Shown: positions 31,073 to 39,861 of the stretch, one piece after another | Position numbering within the stretch: the stretch's first letter is position 1 | How the letters are laid out: every line of letters starts with the position of its first letter | Assembly: GCF_900250075.1 (NCBI RefSeq) | Contig: NZ_LT977072.1 | Coordinates: 273,079-337,078, forward strand | DNA length: 64,000 bases | Reading direction: 5' to 3' | Origin: Cupriavidus taiwanensis | Lineage (GTDB): Bacteria; Pseudomonadota; Gammaproteobacteria; Burkholderiales; Burkholderiaceae | Notes under the pieces: generated by a model | What the model saw: the letters and a program-made list of their open reading frames with translations, nothing else | What the model was told of the DNA's origin: nothing | The model's database searches: none | Translations under genes and position numbers: made by a program

Positions 31073-32328
31073 GGCTTTCCTTGGTGTTGAGCCTGGGGAG
31101 CGGGGGCGGCAATTCCGTTCCGTTGGGCGTACAGCTTCCCCACCCCTTTCCATGTCTGGGTCGCCGCTTCATAACTGACTTCGGTCAGCCGCAAGCCAGC
31201 CACGTTGTCGAGACCAGCGCCCATGCCCAGCCACGGCGGCGTGCCGAAATTGATGTCCGCGGTCATCACAAGCCATGGATCGACAGGCGTCTTGCCATCC
31301 GACGGAAGCAACGCCGGCGGCATCGTGACCTGCAGCGCCATGCCGCGCGCCTGCGCATAGGTCCAAATCGCGCGCTGGGCCTCGCCAACGGCGGCGATCT
31401 CGGACGGGGACGGCAGGAAAGCCGCCCGGGCAACGGCGGTTGCGTTCGCCTGGTTGCCGTCCGCCGACAACGAGCCGGGCGCGTTGGCAGCCACGCCCCC
31501 TTCTCGCTTCCAGCTTGTCTCGATATGCAGCGTGGTCGCCGTCGCCGGCTTGCAGCGCCAGGCAGCCATCGTCCAGCCACTCTCGGCAAGCAGCTGCCCA
31601 TCCCATGCCCGCCGGCATGCCTGCAGGAAAGCCGACGGGGATGCTTCCTCCACCCACGGCAGTGTTCGCGGGCGAGCGGCTTCGTTCAGGCGCTGCGCAG
31701 CGGCGATGGCGCGATGGCGCGCCCGCTGGGCCTCGCGCTCGGCTTCCTGCTGCATGTCATACCAATACCAGCCACCGCCGGCAATCGCACCGACCGCGCT
31801 CACCGCGGCCAATGCATAGGCGGTTGACCGCCAGGGCCCCGTCAGCACATCGTGCATTGCGGAAACGCCCTTGCTCGCGCGCGCCATCGCGGCGAGGTCG
31901 CGCAGGGTGCCCTCGACCTCGGTCCAATCGCCCAGTGCACGATGGCGGGCGCGGATTGTGTCCAGCTCCTCGATGGTGCCTACCCGATCACCACCCGAGA
32001 TGATGGCGTGGCCCTGTCGAACTGCGACATACCAGTAGAGGCTGTCCTGCAGGTGAAAAAGGCCCATCCATGGCTGCTGATGCTGGCCGGCCACGATAGC
32101 GGCGAGCGGCTTGACAGCGGAAACCTTGACACCCGCCATGGGTTCGCAAAAACCACTCTGCACGGCGCCTTCGGCGCTCTGGTGCACGATCCCCCAGCGG
32201 AAGTGGCGGCCGAGTGCCATCGCGCTCGCGCGCACGGCGCTCTTGCTCGGCTGGACCTCCTCGTGCTGCCAGGTCAGCCCAATGGCGAAGGCACCTTTCA
32301 GCCCAGGAAACGACAGGATCTGCGCCAT
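31069..32328 (-). CDS. pilO: PilO, type IVb pilus inner-membrane protein
   Basis: This 419-residue PilO2-type protein has an N-terminal cytoplasmic part (MAQILSFPGLKGAFAIGLTW, then LYWYVAVRQGHAIISGGDRV), one membrane segment (AYALAAVSAVGAIAGGGWYW, near residue 185), a coiled region (QQEAEREAQRARHRAIAAAQ) and a periplasmic domain. It links the ATPase and platform to the outer-membrane secretin through PilP. It begins 3 bases after pilP. Confidence 0.8.
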   Translation of the reverse strand: MAQILSFPGLKGAFAIGLTWQHEEVQPSKSAVRASAMALGRHFRWGIVHQSAEGAVQSGFCEPMAGVKVSAVKPLAAIVAGQHQQPWMGLFHLQDSLYWYVAVRQGHAIISGGDRVGTIEELDTIRARHRALGDWTEVEGTLRDLAAMARASKGVSAMHDVLTGPWRSTAYALAAVSAVGAIAGGGWYWYDMQQEAEREAQRARHRAIAAAQRLNEAARPRTLPWVEEASPSAFLQACRRAWDGQLLAESGWTMAAWRCKPATATTLHIETSWKREGGVAANAPGSLSADGNQANATAVARAAFLPSPSEIAAVGEAQRAIWTYAQARGMALQVTMPPALLPSDGKTPVDPWLVMTADINFGTPPWLGMGAGLDNVAGLRLTEVSYEAATQTWKGVGKLYAQRNGIAAPAPQAQHQGKP

Positions 32329-32331
32329 GAC

Positions 32332-33069
32332 TCAGGGCCTCAGCGTACGCACGCGCTTGCCGTTGGCGATCTTGACGCCCCCATCGTCGATGCTGACCAC
32401 CTTCCAGCCACCATCGAGCGCGTCCCCGGCCACAACCGGCACAGTGCGCCCGTTGACATCGACCACCGCGTTGAACTGGCCGTCGAACGCGCGCAACGAC
32501 ACTAGCCTGTGTGCGTCGCCCGCCTGGCGCGGCATCCGTTCTGCAACACCTGCAGTCGGCACCGGCCCGGAGAGGGAGATAGCCGGCGCTGCTCCGGCAG
32601 GTGCCGCGCCCTGGGAAGCCGACAACAGCGATTCTTCCGCCCGTTTCACTTCCGCCTTGTATTTCGCAATCTCGGCCCGGGCCTTCCACAACGCAATCTG
32701 CGACTGCAACGCCGCGAGTTCCGATGCCTCGGTATGCCGGAGCGACGCGGCCGCGTCGACAGCCGCCGCCGCAGTGGCGGACGCCGCAGCACTCACTGCT
32801 GCCGGCGCTACAGCGCTGGCGCCGGACGGCTGCGCAGCCGGCGTGGACGCGGGCGGCGCGGCCTCCTGCTGCGATGTCGCCGGCCGCGCTGTTGGCTGCG
32901 CCGCCGGCTGTGATGCCGGCTGCTTACGACCGGCCGCTGCGATCGCAGCGGAGATGGGGTCGGACATGGAAGACGCCGCGTTGGCCGAACAAGCCACCGA
33001 TTGCAGCAACACTGCTGCGATGGCCACCCCGAACTGAGTGCAACGAAGGTTGAATGGGCGATTCTGCAT
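32332..33069 (-). CDS. pilP: PilP, type IVb pilus periplasmic protein
   Basis: This 245-residue protein has a signal peptide (MQNRPFNLRCTQFGVAIAAV, then CSANA), a long Ala/Pro-rich low-complexity linker, a coiled part (LAALQSQIALWKARAEIAKY) and the C-terminal PilP beta domain (FNAVVDVNGRTVPVVAGDAL, then WKVVSIDDGGVKI). It connects the inner-membrane complex with the PilN secretin. It lies between pilN and pilO. In IncI plasmids the order is N-O-P, so P and O are swapped here. Confidence 0.8.
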   Translation of the reverse strand: MQNRPFNLRCTQFGVAIAAVLLQSVACSANAASSMSDPISAAIAAAGRKQPASQPAAQPTARPATSQQEAAPPASTPAAQPSGASAVAPAAVSAAASATAAAAVDAAASLRHTEASELAALQSQIALWKARAEIAKYKAEVKRAEESLLSASQGAAPAGAAPAISLSGPVPTAGVAERMPRQAGDAHRLVSLRAFDGQFNAVVDVNGRTVPVVAGDALDGGWKVVSIDDGGVKIANGKRVRTLRP

Positions 33070-33085
33070 GGGAATGTCCGAAGTC

Positions 33086-34747
33086 TTACAGCAAGCGGGC
33101 TGAGATCATGATCGCGATGACGGTGTCGCCCCGCGTCGCACCGACGCCGCCCCCGAGCGCCGCCATCCACGGCTCACCCACGCCGTTGTTGGTGGTCGCC
33201 GCCTTCTGGTTGCGCAGGCCGGTGAGCACCAGGGATTCACCAGGCTTCAGCGTGATGGACTGCGTGAAGCGGTTGGTCGGCATCGTCCGCAGCTGCACGC
33301 TGGTCTGGTTGGCAGAGCCGCCCGAGTTGAACGGCTGCAGTGGCAGGAGGTCCGAGAGCGTCATGTCGAAGTTCATCAGGATCCGGCCATCGACGACCTT
33401 GGGCAGGAAGTTGACGGTGAAGCCATAGGTGACGGTCCCGGTCTGAATCGAACTGGTCGAGCCGACATTCGCGGCCAGCGTGGTTTGCGCCTGTGCAACA
33501 TAGTCCTGCAGCGTTGCGGTCTGCAGCGCCAGGACCTTCCCGTTCTGCGTGACGCCCGAGCGCGACACCACCTGCGACACGTTGCCCAGCGTCGAGAGCG
33601 CCTGGACGACGGCCTTGCTGCCGGCAAACGGCCCGCTCATGATGGTCACGCCAAGGTTCATCGGCGACGCGCCGCCGGCGACGTTTGGCATGCTGGCGGA
33701 ATTGAACGTGACACCGGGTTGCCCGCTCGAGCTCCGGTACGCGAGGGACAGGTTCAGGCCATAGTTGTCCTCGCGCGTCACGCGAACCTCATAGACCTGC
33801 ACGTCGATGGCCACCTGCTTGCCATACATGGCGGCCAGGCTCTTGACGAACTGTTCGATACGATCGCACTGGGCCGGATCGCCGGTTACCGTGAGAGTGC
33901 CCAGGTGCTTGTCCACGACAACCTCGGCGCCGGCGCCAGCAACGGCCTTCGCGGTGACATGAAGGGTCTCCCACGGCTTCATTTCGACCGACATGCTCAT
34001 CGACTGGCCGCTGCGCCCCGCCCCGCTCCCGCCATTGCCTGCCCCGGTAGCGCCGGCCCCTGCCATGCCGCTCGAGCTGCTGTCCGTCGTGGTGATCGAT
34101 CCGTTCATCGAGGACGAATCCGCGAGGCTCGGCAGCATGAAGGTGCGGGTTTCCGTCTTGAAGAACGTCACCGTGCCGTCGTTGTAGCGAGACCAGACCC
34201 CGAAATGCGCTTCGACGGCTTCCAGGAAGCCCTTGAAGCTGCCCTCGTACCGCAGGGTCAGCGGCACCGCCGCGGCCGCGGGGCTGGCCGAGCCCGCAGC
34301 GACACTGAGCGGAGCGCCCAGGTCCACGCGTGCGGTGCCGCCCATCGGAATCGGCCCACCCGGGCGACCAGCCCCTGCGGGCTGCACCACCGGGGCCGCA
34401 CTGGACGCCACCGAGGCGACGGCCGAAGGATCGACGGTCGAGCGTACGCCGACACTTTGCGCAATCCAGTTGGCGGCTTCGTTCAAGGAACCCAGAGTCC
34501 CCTTGAACACTACGTGCTTGCCGTAGATATCCGGCTGCGGCTTGCTGGCGCGGATCTTCTCACCCAACAGCCAGGCGCCTTCATGCACCCGGAACACCGG
34601 CCGACTGCGCGGGGCGTCGGCGTAGCGCGCATGCGCCTCGCTATTGATGGTGTTTTGAATCTGGCGCGTGTCCATCACGCCGCAGCCAGAGAGCAGTGTG
34701 GCCGCCGCCACGGCCGCCGCGGTATAGCGTTTGCTTTGCATCTTCAT
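33086..34747 (-). CDS. pilN: PilN, outer-membrane lipoprotein secretin
   Basis: This 553-residue PilN-type secretin forms the pore for the thin pilus. It has a lipoprotein signal (AAVAAATLLSGCGVM, lipobox Cys at about 22), periplasmic N-domains (VVFKGTLGSLNEAANWIAQ, then LTVTGDPAQCDRIEQFVKSL), a Gly/Ser-rich insert near residue 230, and the C-terminal secretin core (LNLSLAYRS, then FTVNFLPKVVDGRILMNFD and ITLKPGESLVLTGLRN). Its start overlaps the previous gene by 4 bases. Confidence 0.9.
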   Translation of the reverse strand: MKMQSKRYTAAAVAAATLLSGCGVMDTRQIQNTINSEAHARYADAPRSRPVFRVHEGAWLLGEKIRASKPQPDIYGKHVVFKGTLGSLNEAANWIAQSVGVRSTVDPSAVASVASSAAPVVQPAGAGRPGGPIPMGGTARVDLGAPLSVAAGSASPAAAAVPLTLRYEGSFKGFLEAVEAHFGVWSRYNDGTVTFFKTETRTFMLPSLADSSSMNGSITTTDSSSSGMAGAGATGAGNGGSGAGRSGQSMSMSVEMKPWETLHVTAKAVAGAGAEVVVDKHLGTLTVTGDPAQCDRIEQFVKSLAAMYGKQVAIDVQVYEVRVTREDNYGLNLSLAYRSSSGQPGVTFNSASMPNVAGGASPMNLGVTIMSGPFAGSKAVVQALSTLGNVSQVVSRSGVTQNGKVLALQTATLQDYVAQAQTTLAANVGSTSSIQTGTVTYGFTVNFLPKVVDGRILMNFDMTLSDLLPLQPFNSGGSANQTSVQLRTMPTNRFTQSITLKPGESLVLTGLRNQKAATTNNGVGEPWMAALGGGVGATRGDTVIAIMISARLL

Positions 34748-35241
34748 TGTACGACCCCGTTTTGGCTGATAATCACGGTGCGGTTGCCGCGCCAGCTGTC
34801 GCCCACCACGTCGGCGCCGTTGTTGGCCAGCTCTTCAACCACACGCTTGACGGCGAGCTCGAAGTCACCCCCATAGTCCTTGTCGCCCGGCACGATCCAG
34901 CCATCGGGGACATTCCAGACCACCGTCCAACCCGCGCGGGCAGCCCATTTCTGCAGCTGCTGTTGCAGGGGCTCGCCTTTGACGAGGCGGTAGAGTTCAC
35001 CGATCACCGGGGGTGCACTTGCTGCCGCTGCCGTCGACGGGCCGGCACCGGCCGTTGGCGAGGCGCTGTTCGCCGCCACCAGCGTGCGGTCGGCCGCCGC
35101 TGGATTCGCGCGAGCGGGTTGCAGCGACTGCCAGCCGTCGTTCAGCAGCTGGGCGGCGTGCAAGGCCGGCGCGATGAACAGACCGCTCAGAAGCGAGGCC
35201 GCAGTCAGGACTATGCGGACGGTGCGTTTGGGGTGGGACAT
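34744..35241 (-). CDS. TcpQ-domain protein (PilL C-terminal-like)
   Basis: This encodes 165 residues from the ATG at 35241. It has a signal peptide (IVLTAASLLSGLFIAPALHA), an Ala/Pro linker and a TcpQ-type domain (LQKWAARAGWTVVWNVPDGW, then FELAVKRVVEELANNGADV). In type IVb pilus operons TcpQ/PilL proteins stabilise the secretin. It is translationally coupled to pilN. Confidence 0.75.
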   Translation of the reverse strand: MSHPKRTVRIVLTAASLLSGLFIAPALHAAQLLNDGWQSLQPARANPAAADRTLVAANSASPTAGAGPSTAAAASAPPVIGELYRLVKGEPLQQQLQKWAARAGWTVVWNVPDGWIVPGDKDYGGDFELAVKRVVEELANNGADVVGDSWRGNRTVIISQNGVVQ

Positions 35242-35269
35242 AGCTATGGTCTCGATTGGACGGATAGGA

Positions 35270-35710
35270 CTAGCGCAGGGCCGCGCGCTGCAGCGCTTGC
35301 CACCGGGCATGAATCTGATTGGCGTACCGCAGCTGCTTGTCAGGCGACGAAGCGTTGTAGGCGCCAACCGCTTTCCACGTCGGTCCGAAGCGCTGAATGT
35401 TCTCGCGCAGAATCCACGCGCCGACGTACGCATTGGTGCATCCATCAAACAGGTGCGCCCGCGTGATGCCATATCGCCCCAGCCGCGGCAGATGGATGGA
35501 GTTGATCTGCATGAGCCCGATATCTTCCGAGCCGTTGGCATTGCGGTTGGTGACCCAGGGCCGCATTCCGGACTCCTGCCAGGCAATGCTGCGCAGCAAG
35601 GTCGAGCTCACGCCATGGAAAGCCGCAGCATCGTCCAGGCAGTCCGCGCGGGCGCTGCCGCCTATGAGCAACATCAGACAGCACGCTGTGGCCACTGCAC
35701 GGATCTTCAT
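35270..35710 (-). CDS. Lytic transglycosylase (PilT/IagB-type)
   Basis: This 146-residue secreted SLT-fold enzyme cuts peptidoglycan to open a path for the pilus. It has a signal peptide (MKIRAVATACCLMLLIGGSARA), the catalytic Glu in LRSIAWQESGM, and the SLT landmarks GLMQIN, then GCTNAYVGAWILREN and AVGAYNASS. It is comparable with PilT of IncI plasmids. It overlaps the preceding gene by 4 bases. Confidence 0.88.
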   Translation of the reverse strand: MKIRAVATACCLMLLIGGSARADCLDDAAAFHGVSSTLLRSIAWQESGMRPWVTNRNANGSEDIGLMQINSIHLPRLGRYGITRAHLFDGCTNAYVGAWILRENIQRFGPTWKAVGAYNASSPDKQLRYANQIHARWQALQRAALR

Positions 35711-36927
35711 AGCGCGACCTGCCCAGGTTGCTCCTTGAACCGCACCTGCGGCACACGGTCCACGTAGACCACGTTCCCGTCGGCGATCACCGTCAACCGC
35801 GCGGCAATCCCATCGAACTTGTAGTAGCGGTCCTTCTGCTCGCCGTGGTGCTGGTGATCGTCGCCGAACACCGAGACGCTCACCATCGATTTGGCAAAGC
35901 TCAGATAGGTGGCGCCGTCTTTCTCGAACACCATTTCCAGCCCTGCAGCGTTTTCGCGCGGGAACACATACTCGATCGCGGGGGCGCGATCGACCTGCAC
36001 CGACTTCCCGTCCGCGGTCGCGGTGAAGCGGTCGACCGTCGAGAACGACAGCACCCGCTGCGCCTCATCCCACTTCGTCCAGATCTTGCTGCCAGCAGCG
36101 TCGCGTAGCACCAGGTCCTTCGGTTCCTTGTCGAATCGGATTTCGATGCGGCCTTGCTTGTTGTCGCGGATCGCCACCGCGCCGAACGCCGACGCCAGCG
36201 TCGGCCCTTCAGGCAGCGGCGTGCCAGCAACCGGCAGGGTCGCCGCCTGCAGCGGACCGTCCTGCCGCGCCGGCTCGGCAACCACGGAGAAGCCCTTCGG
36301 CGGCGCGGCCCGCAGCGCGATGTTGCGTCGGATAAAGTCCACTTCCGCATACAGGTTGCGGCGCTCCAGCACGCGGGCGAGCGCCTGCAGCCAGTTCTCC
36401 CCATCGCCAAGCTCCACGGCGACATCCTCGGTCAGCGGAATGTCCTTCTGCGCGGTTCCCGTCCAGCCAGCCGGCGCGATGGACTTGATCATTTGCGCCA
36501 GCGGCAGAGACGAGCGCCCAGGACGCACCACCGGAAGCGTGGTGTAGCTGCCGATCAGCGCCAGACGCCCGGAAATCCCGGCCAGGCTGCGCGGCAGGTC
36601 GCCCGCTGGATTGGCGGGCTCCGAGGTGAAGCCGTTCGCGCGCTTCCATCGCGCCAGCACTGGCTGCCCGTTCACGGTATAGCGGACGACATCGGGCACA
36701 CCATCAACCACCCAGTATGGGCCGGTCTGCAAGGCGCCGTCGGCGTGAACAGCCTGGCCGGGCCGAGGCTGAATATACGTAGAAAGCCCGTCGTTGAAGA
36801 TGAGCGCGGGACGATCGATGGCCCGGGCAACGATGTGGTAATCGAAATCGAGCGGATCGGTGTCGGCCGCCAGGGCGCTAGCACTCGCCGTCAATACCAA
36901 AGCGCAAAGAAGGAGCGGCCTGATCAT
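35707..36927 (-). CDS. VirB9-like/TcpQ hybrid pilus protein
   Basis: This encodes 406 residues from the ATG at 36927, with a signal peptide (MIRPLLLCALVLTASASALA). The N-terminal half (HIVARAIDRPALIFNDGLSTYIQP, in pieces) has a VirB9-type beta pattern. Next comes a TcpQ-like segment (MIKSIAPAGWTGTAQKDIPL, then LERRNLYAEVDFIRRNIAL), and the C-terminal part (EIRFDKEPKDLVLRD, then YVFPRENAAGLEMVFEKDG) again looks VirB9-like. It may bridge the pilus secretin and the VirB core. The name PilL is possible, but the hybrid nature makes me leave the symbol empty. Both ends overlap neighbours by 4 bases. Confidence 0.55.
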   Translation of the reverse strand: MIRPLLLCALVLTASASALAADTDPLDFDYHIVARAIDRPALIFNDGLSTYIQPRPGQAVHADGALQTGPYWVVDGVPDVVRYTVNGQPVLARWKRANGFTSEPANPAGDLPRSLAGISGRLALIGSYTTLPVVRPGRSSLPLAQMIKSIAPAGWTGTAQKDIPLTEDVAVELGDGENWLQALARVLERRNLYAEVDFIRRNIALRAAPPKGFSVVAEPARQDGPLQAATLPVAGTPLPEGPTLASAFGAVAIRDNKQGRIEIRFDKEPKDLVLRDAAGSKIWTKWDEAQRVLSFSTVDRFTATADGKSVQVDRAPAIEYVFPRENAAGLEMVFEKDGATYLSFAKSMVSVSVFGDDHQHHGEQKDRYYKFDGIAARLTVIADGNVVYVDRVPQVRFKEQPGQVAL

Positions 36928-37718
36928 CGGAATTGTGCGACGTGATTCATGAAGCGGGCGAAGTACGGACCACCCCGCTCGGGATTGGCGCTGTGGTACC
37001 AGGCAACAGCCTTCATCGTGGAGCCGCTGCGCCGGAGGTTTTCGGTCAGGATGTCTTCCGCCACCCGGATATTGGTTGCCGGCGCCAGCGCTTCCCACGG
37101 GGAAGGGAAGCGCTTGCCGTGGTAGCACCAGTTCACCTGCATCAGGCCAACGTCGAAATCGCACCGCTGGCTGGCCAGCAGGCGATTGATCGCCATGTAG
37201 GCTTCCTCCCGCGTGGCAAAGAACATGCCGCGGCCAGCCACGTTCAAAGTCCAGGGCCAGGGCCGCCCGCGATAGGCCGATTCGTTCATCGCGATGCCGG
37301 CGGTGATCTTCGGGTCCACGCGCTGACCCATCTGCGCGAACGGCTCGGTCTTCGGCGCGCATGCCCATCCACCACGGCGCTCGGCGAGCGCTTCCTGGGC
37401 GGCCTCGGTCAGTACGGGCGGGCGCAGCCAACCCTCGCGGGCTAACAGCACCGAGATCGGCAGCGCCTTCTCGCCGATTTGGACCACAGGCCCCGCCTCC
37501 GCTCCCGCTTCGATCGGTGCTCCGATCAGGCGGGCGGACCACGCAAGGAACGCATCGAGCCCGCAATAGAGCACCGGTTTTCCTGCGATCGTGTGCAACA
37601 AGTCCTTGCCGTCGGCGTGCACGACCACCGCGGTGGGGCTAATGACCGCCTGGATCGTGGCGGCGGCTGCGTGGCTCGCTGCCAGACACGCAACGAGGGC
37701 TACCAGCGTCTTAATCAC
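36924..37718 (-). CDS. Lytic transglycosylase (VirB1-like)
   Basis: This encodes 264 residues with a signal peptide (MIKTLVALVACLAASHAAAA), an N-terminal domain of about 110 residues (VLYCGLDAFLAWSARLIG, then GEKALPISVLLAREGW), and a transglycosylase domain with the catalytic Glu in AGIAMNESAYRG, VGLMQVNWCYHGKRF and AVAWYHSANPERG. It has an extra 30-residue insert compared with minimal SLT enzymes. It is the second transglycosylase of the operon and lies next to virB10, so it probably serves the VirB channel. Confidence 0.85.
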   Translation of the reverse strand: MIKTLVALVACLAASHAAAATIQAVISPTAVVVHADGKDLLHTIAGKPVLYCGLDAFLAWSARLIGAPIEAGAEAGPVVQIGEKALPISVLLAREGWLRPPVLTEAAQEALAERRGGWACAPKTEPFAQMGQRVDPKITAGIAMNESAYRGRPWPWTLNVAGRGMFFATREEAYMAINRLLASQRCDFDVGLMQVNWCYHGKRFPSPWEALAPATNIRVAEDILTENLRRSGSTMKAVAWYHSANPERGGPYFARFMNHVAQFR

Positions 37719-38943
37719 GGTAGGCCTCCAGCACCATGTCGTGCTTAACCTGCACCACCATCTTCTGGCCCGGTTCGGTCGTAATCGTCGGCCGGATGCC
37801 TTGGTTGCGGCTCAGGATCGTGGATGCGGTCTGGGCAGCGATCTGACCGGCAGCATTGCCGTAGGTGGTCAGTCCGTTCGCGCCGACCGTGGTCGCCGTG
37901 TTGTTATCCTTAAAGGCGTGCTCGAGCAAGCCGATAACCAAGGCAGAGCCGAAGATTCTCAGGAAATGATTGTTGACATCGCCGCTGATGCCGGAATAAC
38001 CGTTCGGATCGGCACCCTGCATGCCCATGAGCGGAACGGTCTTGCCGTTCGGCAGTTGCATGCGCACAAAGGCCGCAAGGATGCGCTCCTGGCCCACTGC
38101 AATATCCGCGTTGTAGGCACCCACCAGCGTGCTGCCCGCAGGGATGACTTTGCACCGGCCCGTCACCGTGTCATACACGTCCTGCGACACGGTCGCGCGA
38201 AATTCACCCGGCTTGTCCGAATTCAGGCCACCGGCAAAGGTGGCGGGGATGACGAAGCCTCGACTGACCGTGCATTTCGGTAGTTTTCCGTCGAAGCCGG
38301 TGCGCAACGTCCTCGCGGCAGTCGCATCGCGCAGGAACTGCTTGTCGGACGAAACCGACGCTTCAGGCGGCTCCGGGAGGCCGTTGCTTGCACTGGCGCG
38401 CGCGACCGCCACCTGCTGCAAGGCGCGCATCTGTGCCGGGTCGGCCAGGTCCGCCATGCCAGCCGGCATCTTCGTGCCGCCCATCTGCGACTTGCGCATG
38501 CCCTTCTTGTAGATCGAGGCGGTGAAAATGTCGTCTTCCTCGTTCTTCTTGGCGGCAGCCGTGCTGGGCTTGGACGAGGCAACCAGATCGCCGGCCGTCA
38601 TGACCGGCGCCGCGCCGCTGTCAGGCTTTTTTTCCGCGAGGGCGCGTTGGCGCTCGGCCTCTTCCCGAGCCCTGGCGGCCTGTTCCCGAATCGTGGCCTC
38701 GAGCGTCTGCCCGTTGTCGCCGCTACTGGCACGCTGGCGCAGCTGTTCCGCGCGGTCCTGCTCCGCCTTGGCATCGGACTGCTCCTCGCTGACAGACTGG
38801 AAGTAGTAGCCGAGCCCGCCGACGAGAAAGGCCGCAACGACGCCAAGCACCATCACGATGTTGCGCGGCAACTTCCCCTTGACGGTGCGCTCCTGCGCAT
38901 CCGTCACGTCGGAGACGTTGTTGGACGACTTCCGATCGCGCAT
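37711..38943 (-). CDS. virB10: VirB10-like core-complex protein
   Basis: This 410-residue protein spans both membranes. It has an N-terminal cytoplasmic part, one membrane helix (NIVMVLGVVAAFLVGGLGYYF), a charged coiled linker (AEQDRAEQLRQRA, then EEAERQRALAEK) and the C-terminal VirB10/TrbI beta barrel (KCTVSRGFVIPATFAGGLN, VIPAGSTLVGAYNADI, GLLEHAF). It couples ATPase energy to the outer-membrane pore. It overlaps virB9 by one base (ATGA) and the next gene by 8. Confidence 0.92.
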   Translation of the reverse strand: MRDRKSSNNVSDVTDAQERTVKGKLPRNIVMVLGVVAAFLVGGLGYYFQSVSEEQSDAKAEQDRAEQLRQRASSGDNGQTLEATIREQAARAREEAERQRALAEKKPDSGAAPVMTAGDLVASSKPSTAAAKKNEEDDIFTASIYKKGMRKSQMGGTKMPAGMADLADPAQMRALQQVAVARASASNGLPEPPEASVSSDKQFLRDATAARTLRTGFDGKLPKCTVSRGFVIPATFAGGLNSDKPGEFRATVSQDVYDTVTGRCKVIPAGSTLVGAYNADIAVGQERILAAFVRMQLPNGKTVPLMGMQGADPNGYSGISGDVNNHFLRIFGSALVIGLLEHAFKDNNTATTVGANGLTTYGNAAGQIAAQTASTILSRNQGIRPTITTEPGQKMVVQVKHDMVLEAYRD

Positions 38944-39845
38944 CAGAACAACCCCAGAATGCGCCGGCGGCCGCGCTCGACCTTCACTTCCTCCGAACCC
39001 GAGCGCAGCGCCACCGTCTCGGCCAGACGCTGGACGACAAGGAATTCGCCTCGCCGAATGAAGTTCACCACCACGAAATCGCTGCCATCCTTGACCAGGG
39101 CAACGGGCCAGTCGGCCCCCTTCGGGATGCGCAGCCAGATCGCCTTGCCGTCGTCAAAGGCCGTGTCCGGCCGGAAGCTCGCGCTCCCGGAGATGGAATA
39201 GTCGAAATTGAGCTGCTCCGGTGCGACCGCGACGGTATCCGCGCTGCGACCCCCGGCATCGACGGACAGCCCATCGGCGCTTTCGGCACGCGATTCATTG
39301 CGCGCCTTCGCCTTCGCAGCGAACGACGTCGGGATGCGAAACCGCACCTTCTGGTAGAAGATCCCGCCCAGGGGAGAAGACACCAGCGTGAACTCGTAGC
39401 TGCGCTTGTTCGTGTTGACCGAGAGCGTGTTCACGAGGCCTGCCGCCTGCGGCTTCACGTACAGGTGATTCTGGCCATCGGCCTCGTAATCCCAACGCAC
39501 GCTCTCACCCCACGCGGGTTCGCCGACGATCTGCTCGTCGTCGGGAAACTCGATGGTGGTCATCTTCAGCGGTGCCGAAAGGACACGGAAGATCTGGTCG
39601 CGACTGTAGGTAAAGACAACCAGCCGGGAATCGCCGGGCAGCGCTATGGGATCCACGCCACCGTTGAACGGGTTGGCCGGGTTCATCGCATCGCTGAGGT
39701 CCCCAATGCCCAGTCCTGCCACGCCCGCGCCCGCGCCCGGCCGGCGCTGGGGCTTGTCAGCGGCATGTGCGTGCGGCACGGCCAGGCAAAGCGCCACCAA
39801 GGCGGCAGCCAATGCACTCAGCGGGGATGACTTGCGAATGTCCAT
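38943..39845 (-). CDS. virB9: VirB9-like outer-membrane-associated protein
   Basis: This encodes 300 residues from the ATG at 39845 with a signal peptide (LSALAAALVALCLAVPHAHA). VirB9/TrbG features are SRLVVFTYSRDQIFRVLSAPL, LYVKPQAAGLVNTLSVNTNKR and the C-terminal FRPDTAFDDGKAIWLRIP followed by FIRRGEFLVVQRLAE. With VirB10 it forms the outer-membrane core ring. Its end overlaps virB10. Confidence 0.9.
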   Translation of the reverse strand: MDIRKSSPLSALAAALVALCLAVPHAHAADKPQRRPGAGAGVAGLGIGDLSDAMNPANPFNGGVDPIALPGDSRLVVFTYSRDQIFRVLSAPLKMTTIEFPDDEQIVGEPAWGESVRWDYEADGQNHLYVKPQAAGLVNTLSVNTNKRSYEFTLVSSPLGGIFYQKVRFRIPTSFAAKAKARNESRAESADGLSVDAGGRSADTVAVAPEQLNFDYSISGSASFRPDTAFDDGKAIWLRIPKGADWPVALVKDGSDFVVVNFIRRGEFLVVQRLAETVALRSGSEEVKVERGRRRILGLF

Positions 39846-39861
39846 GAGCGTAGTCGCGGCC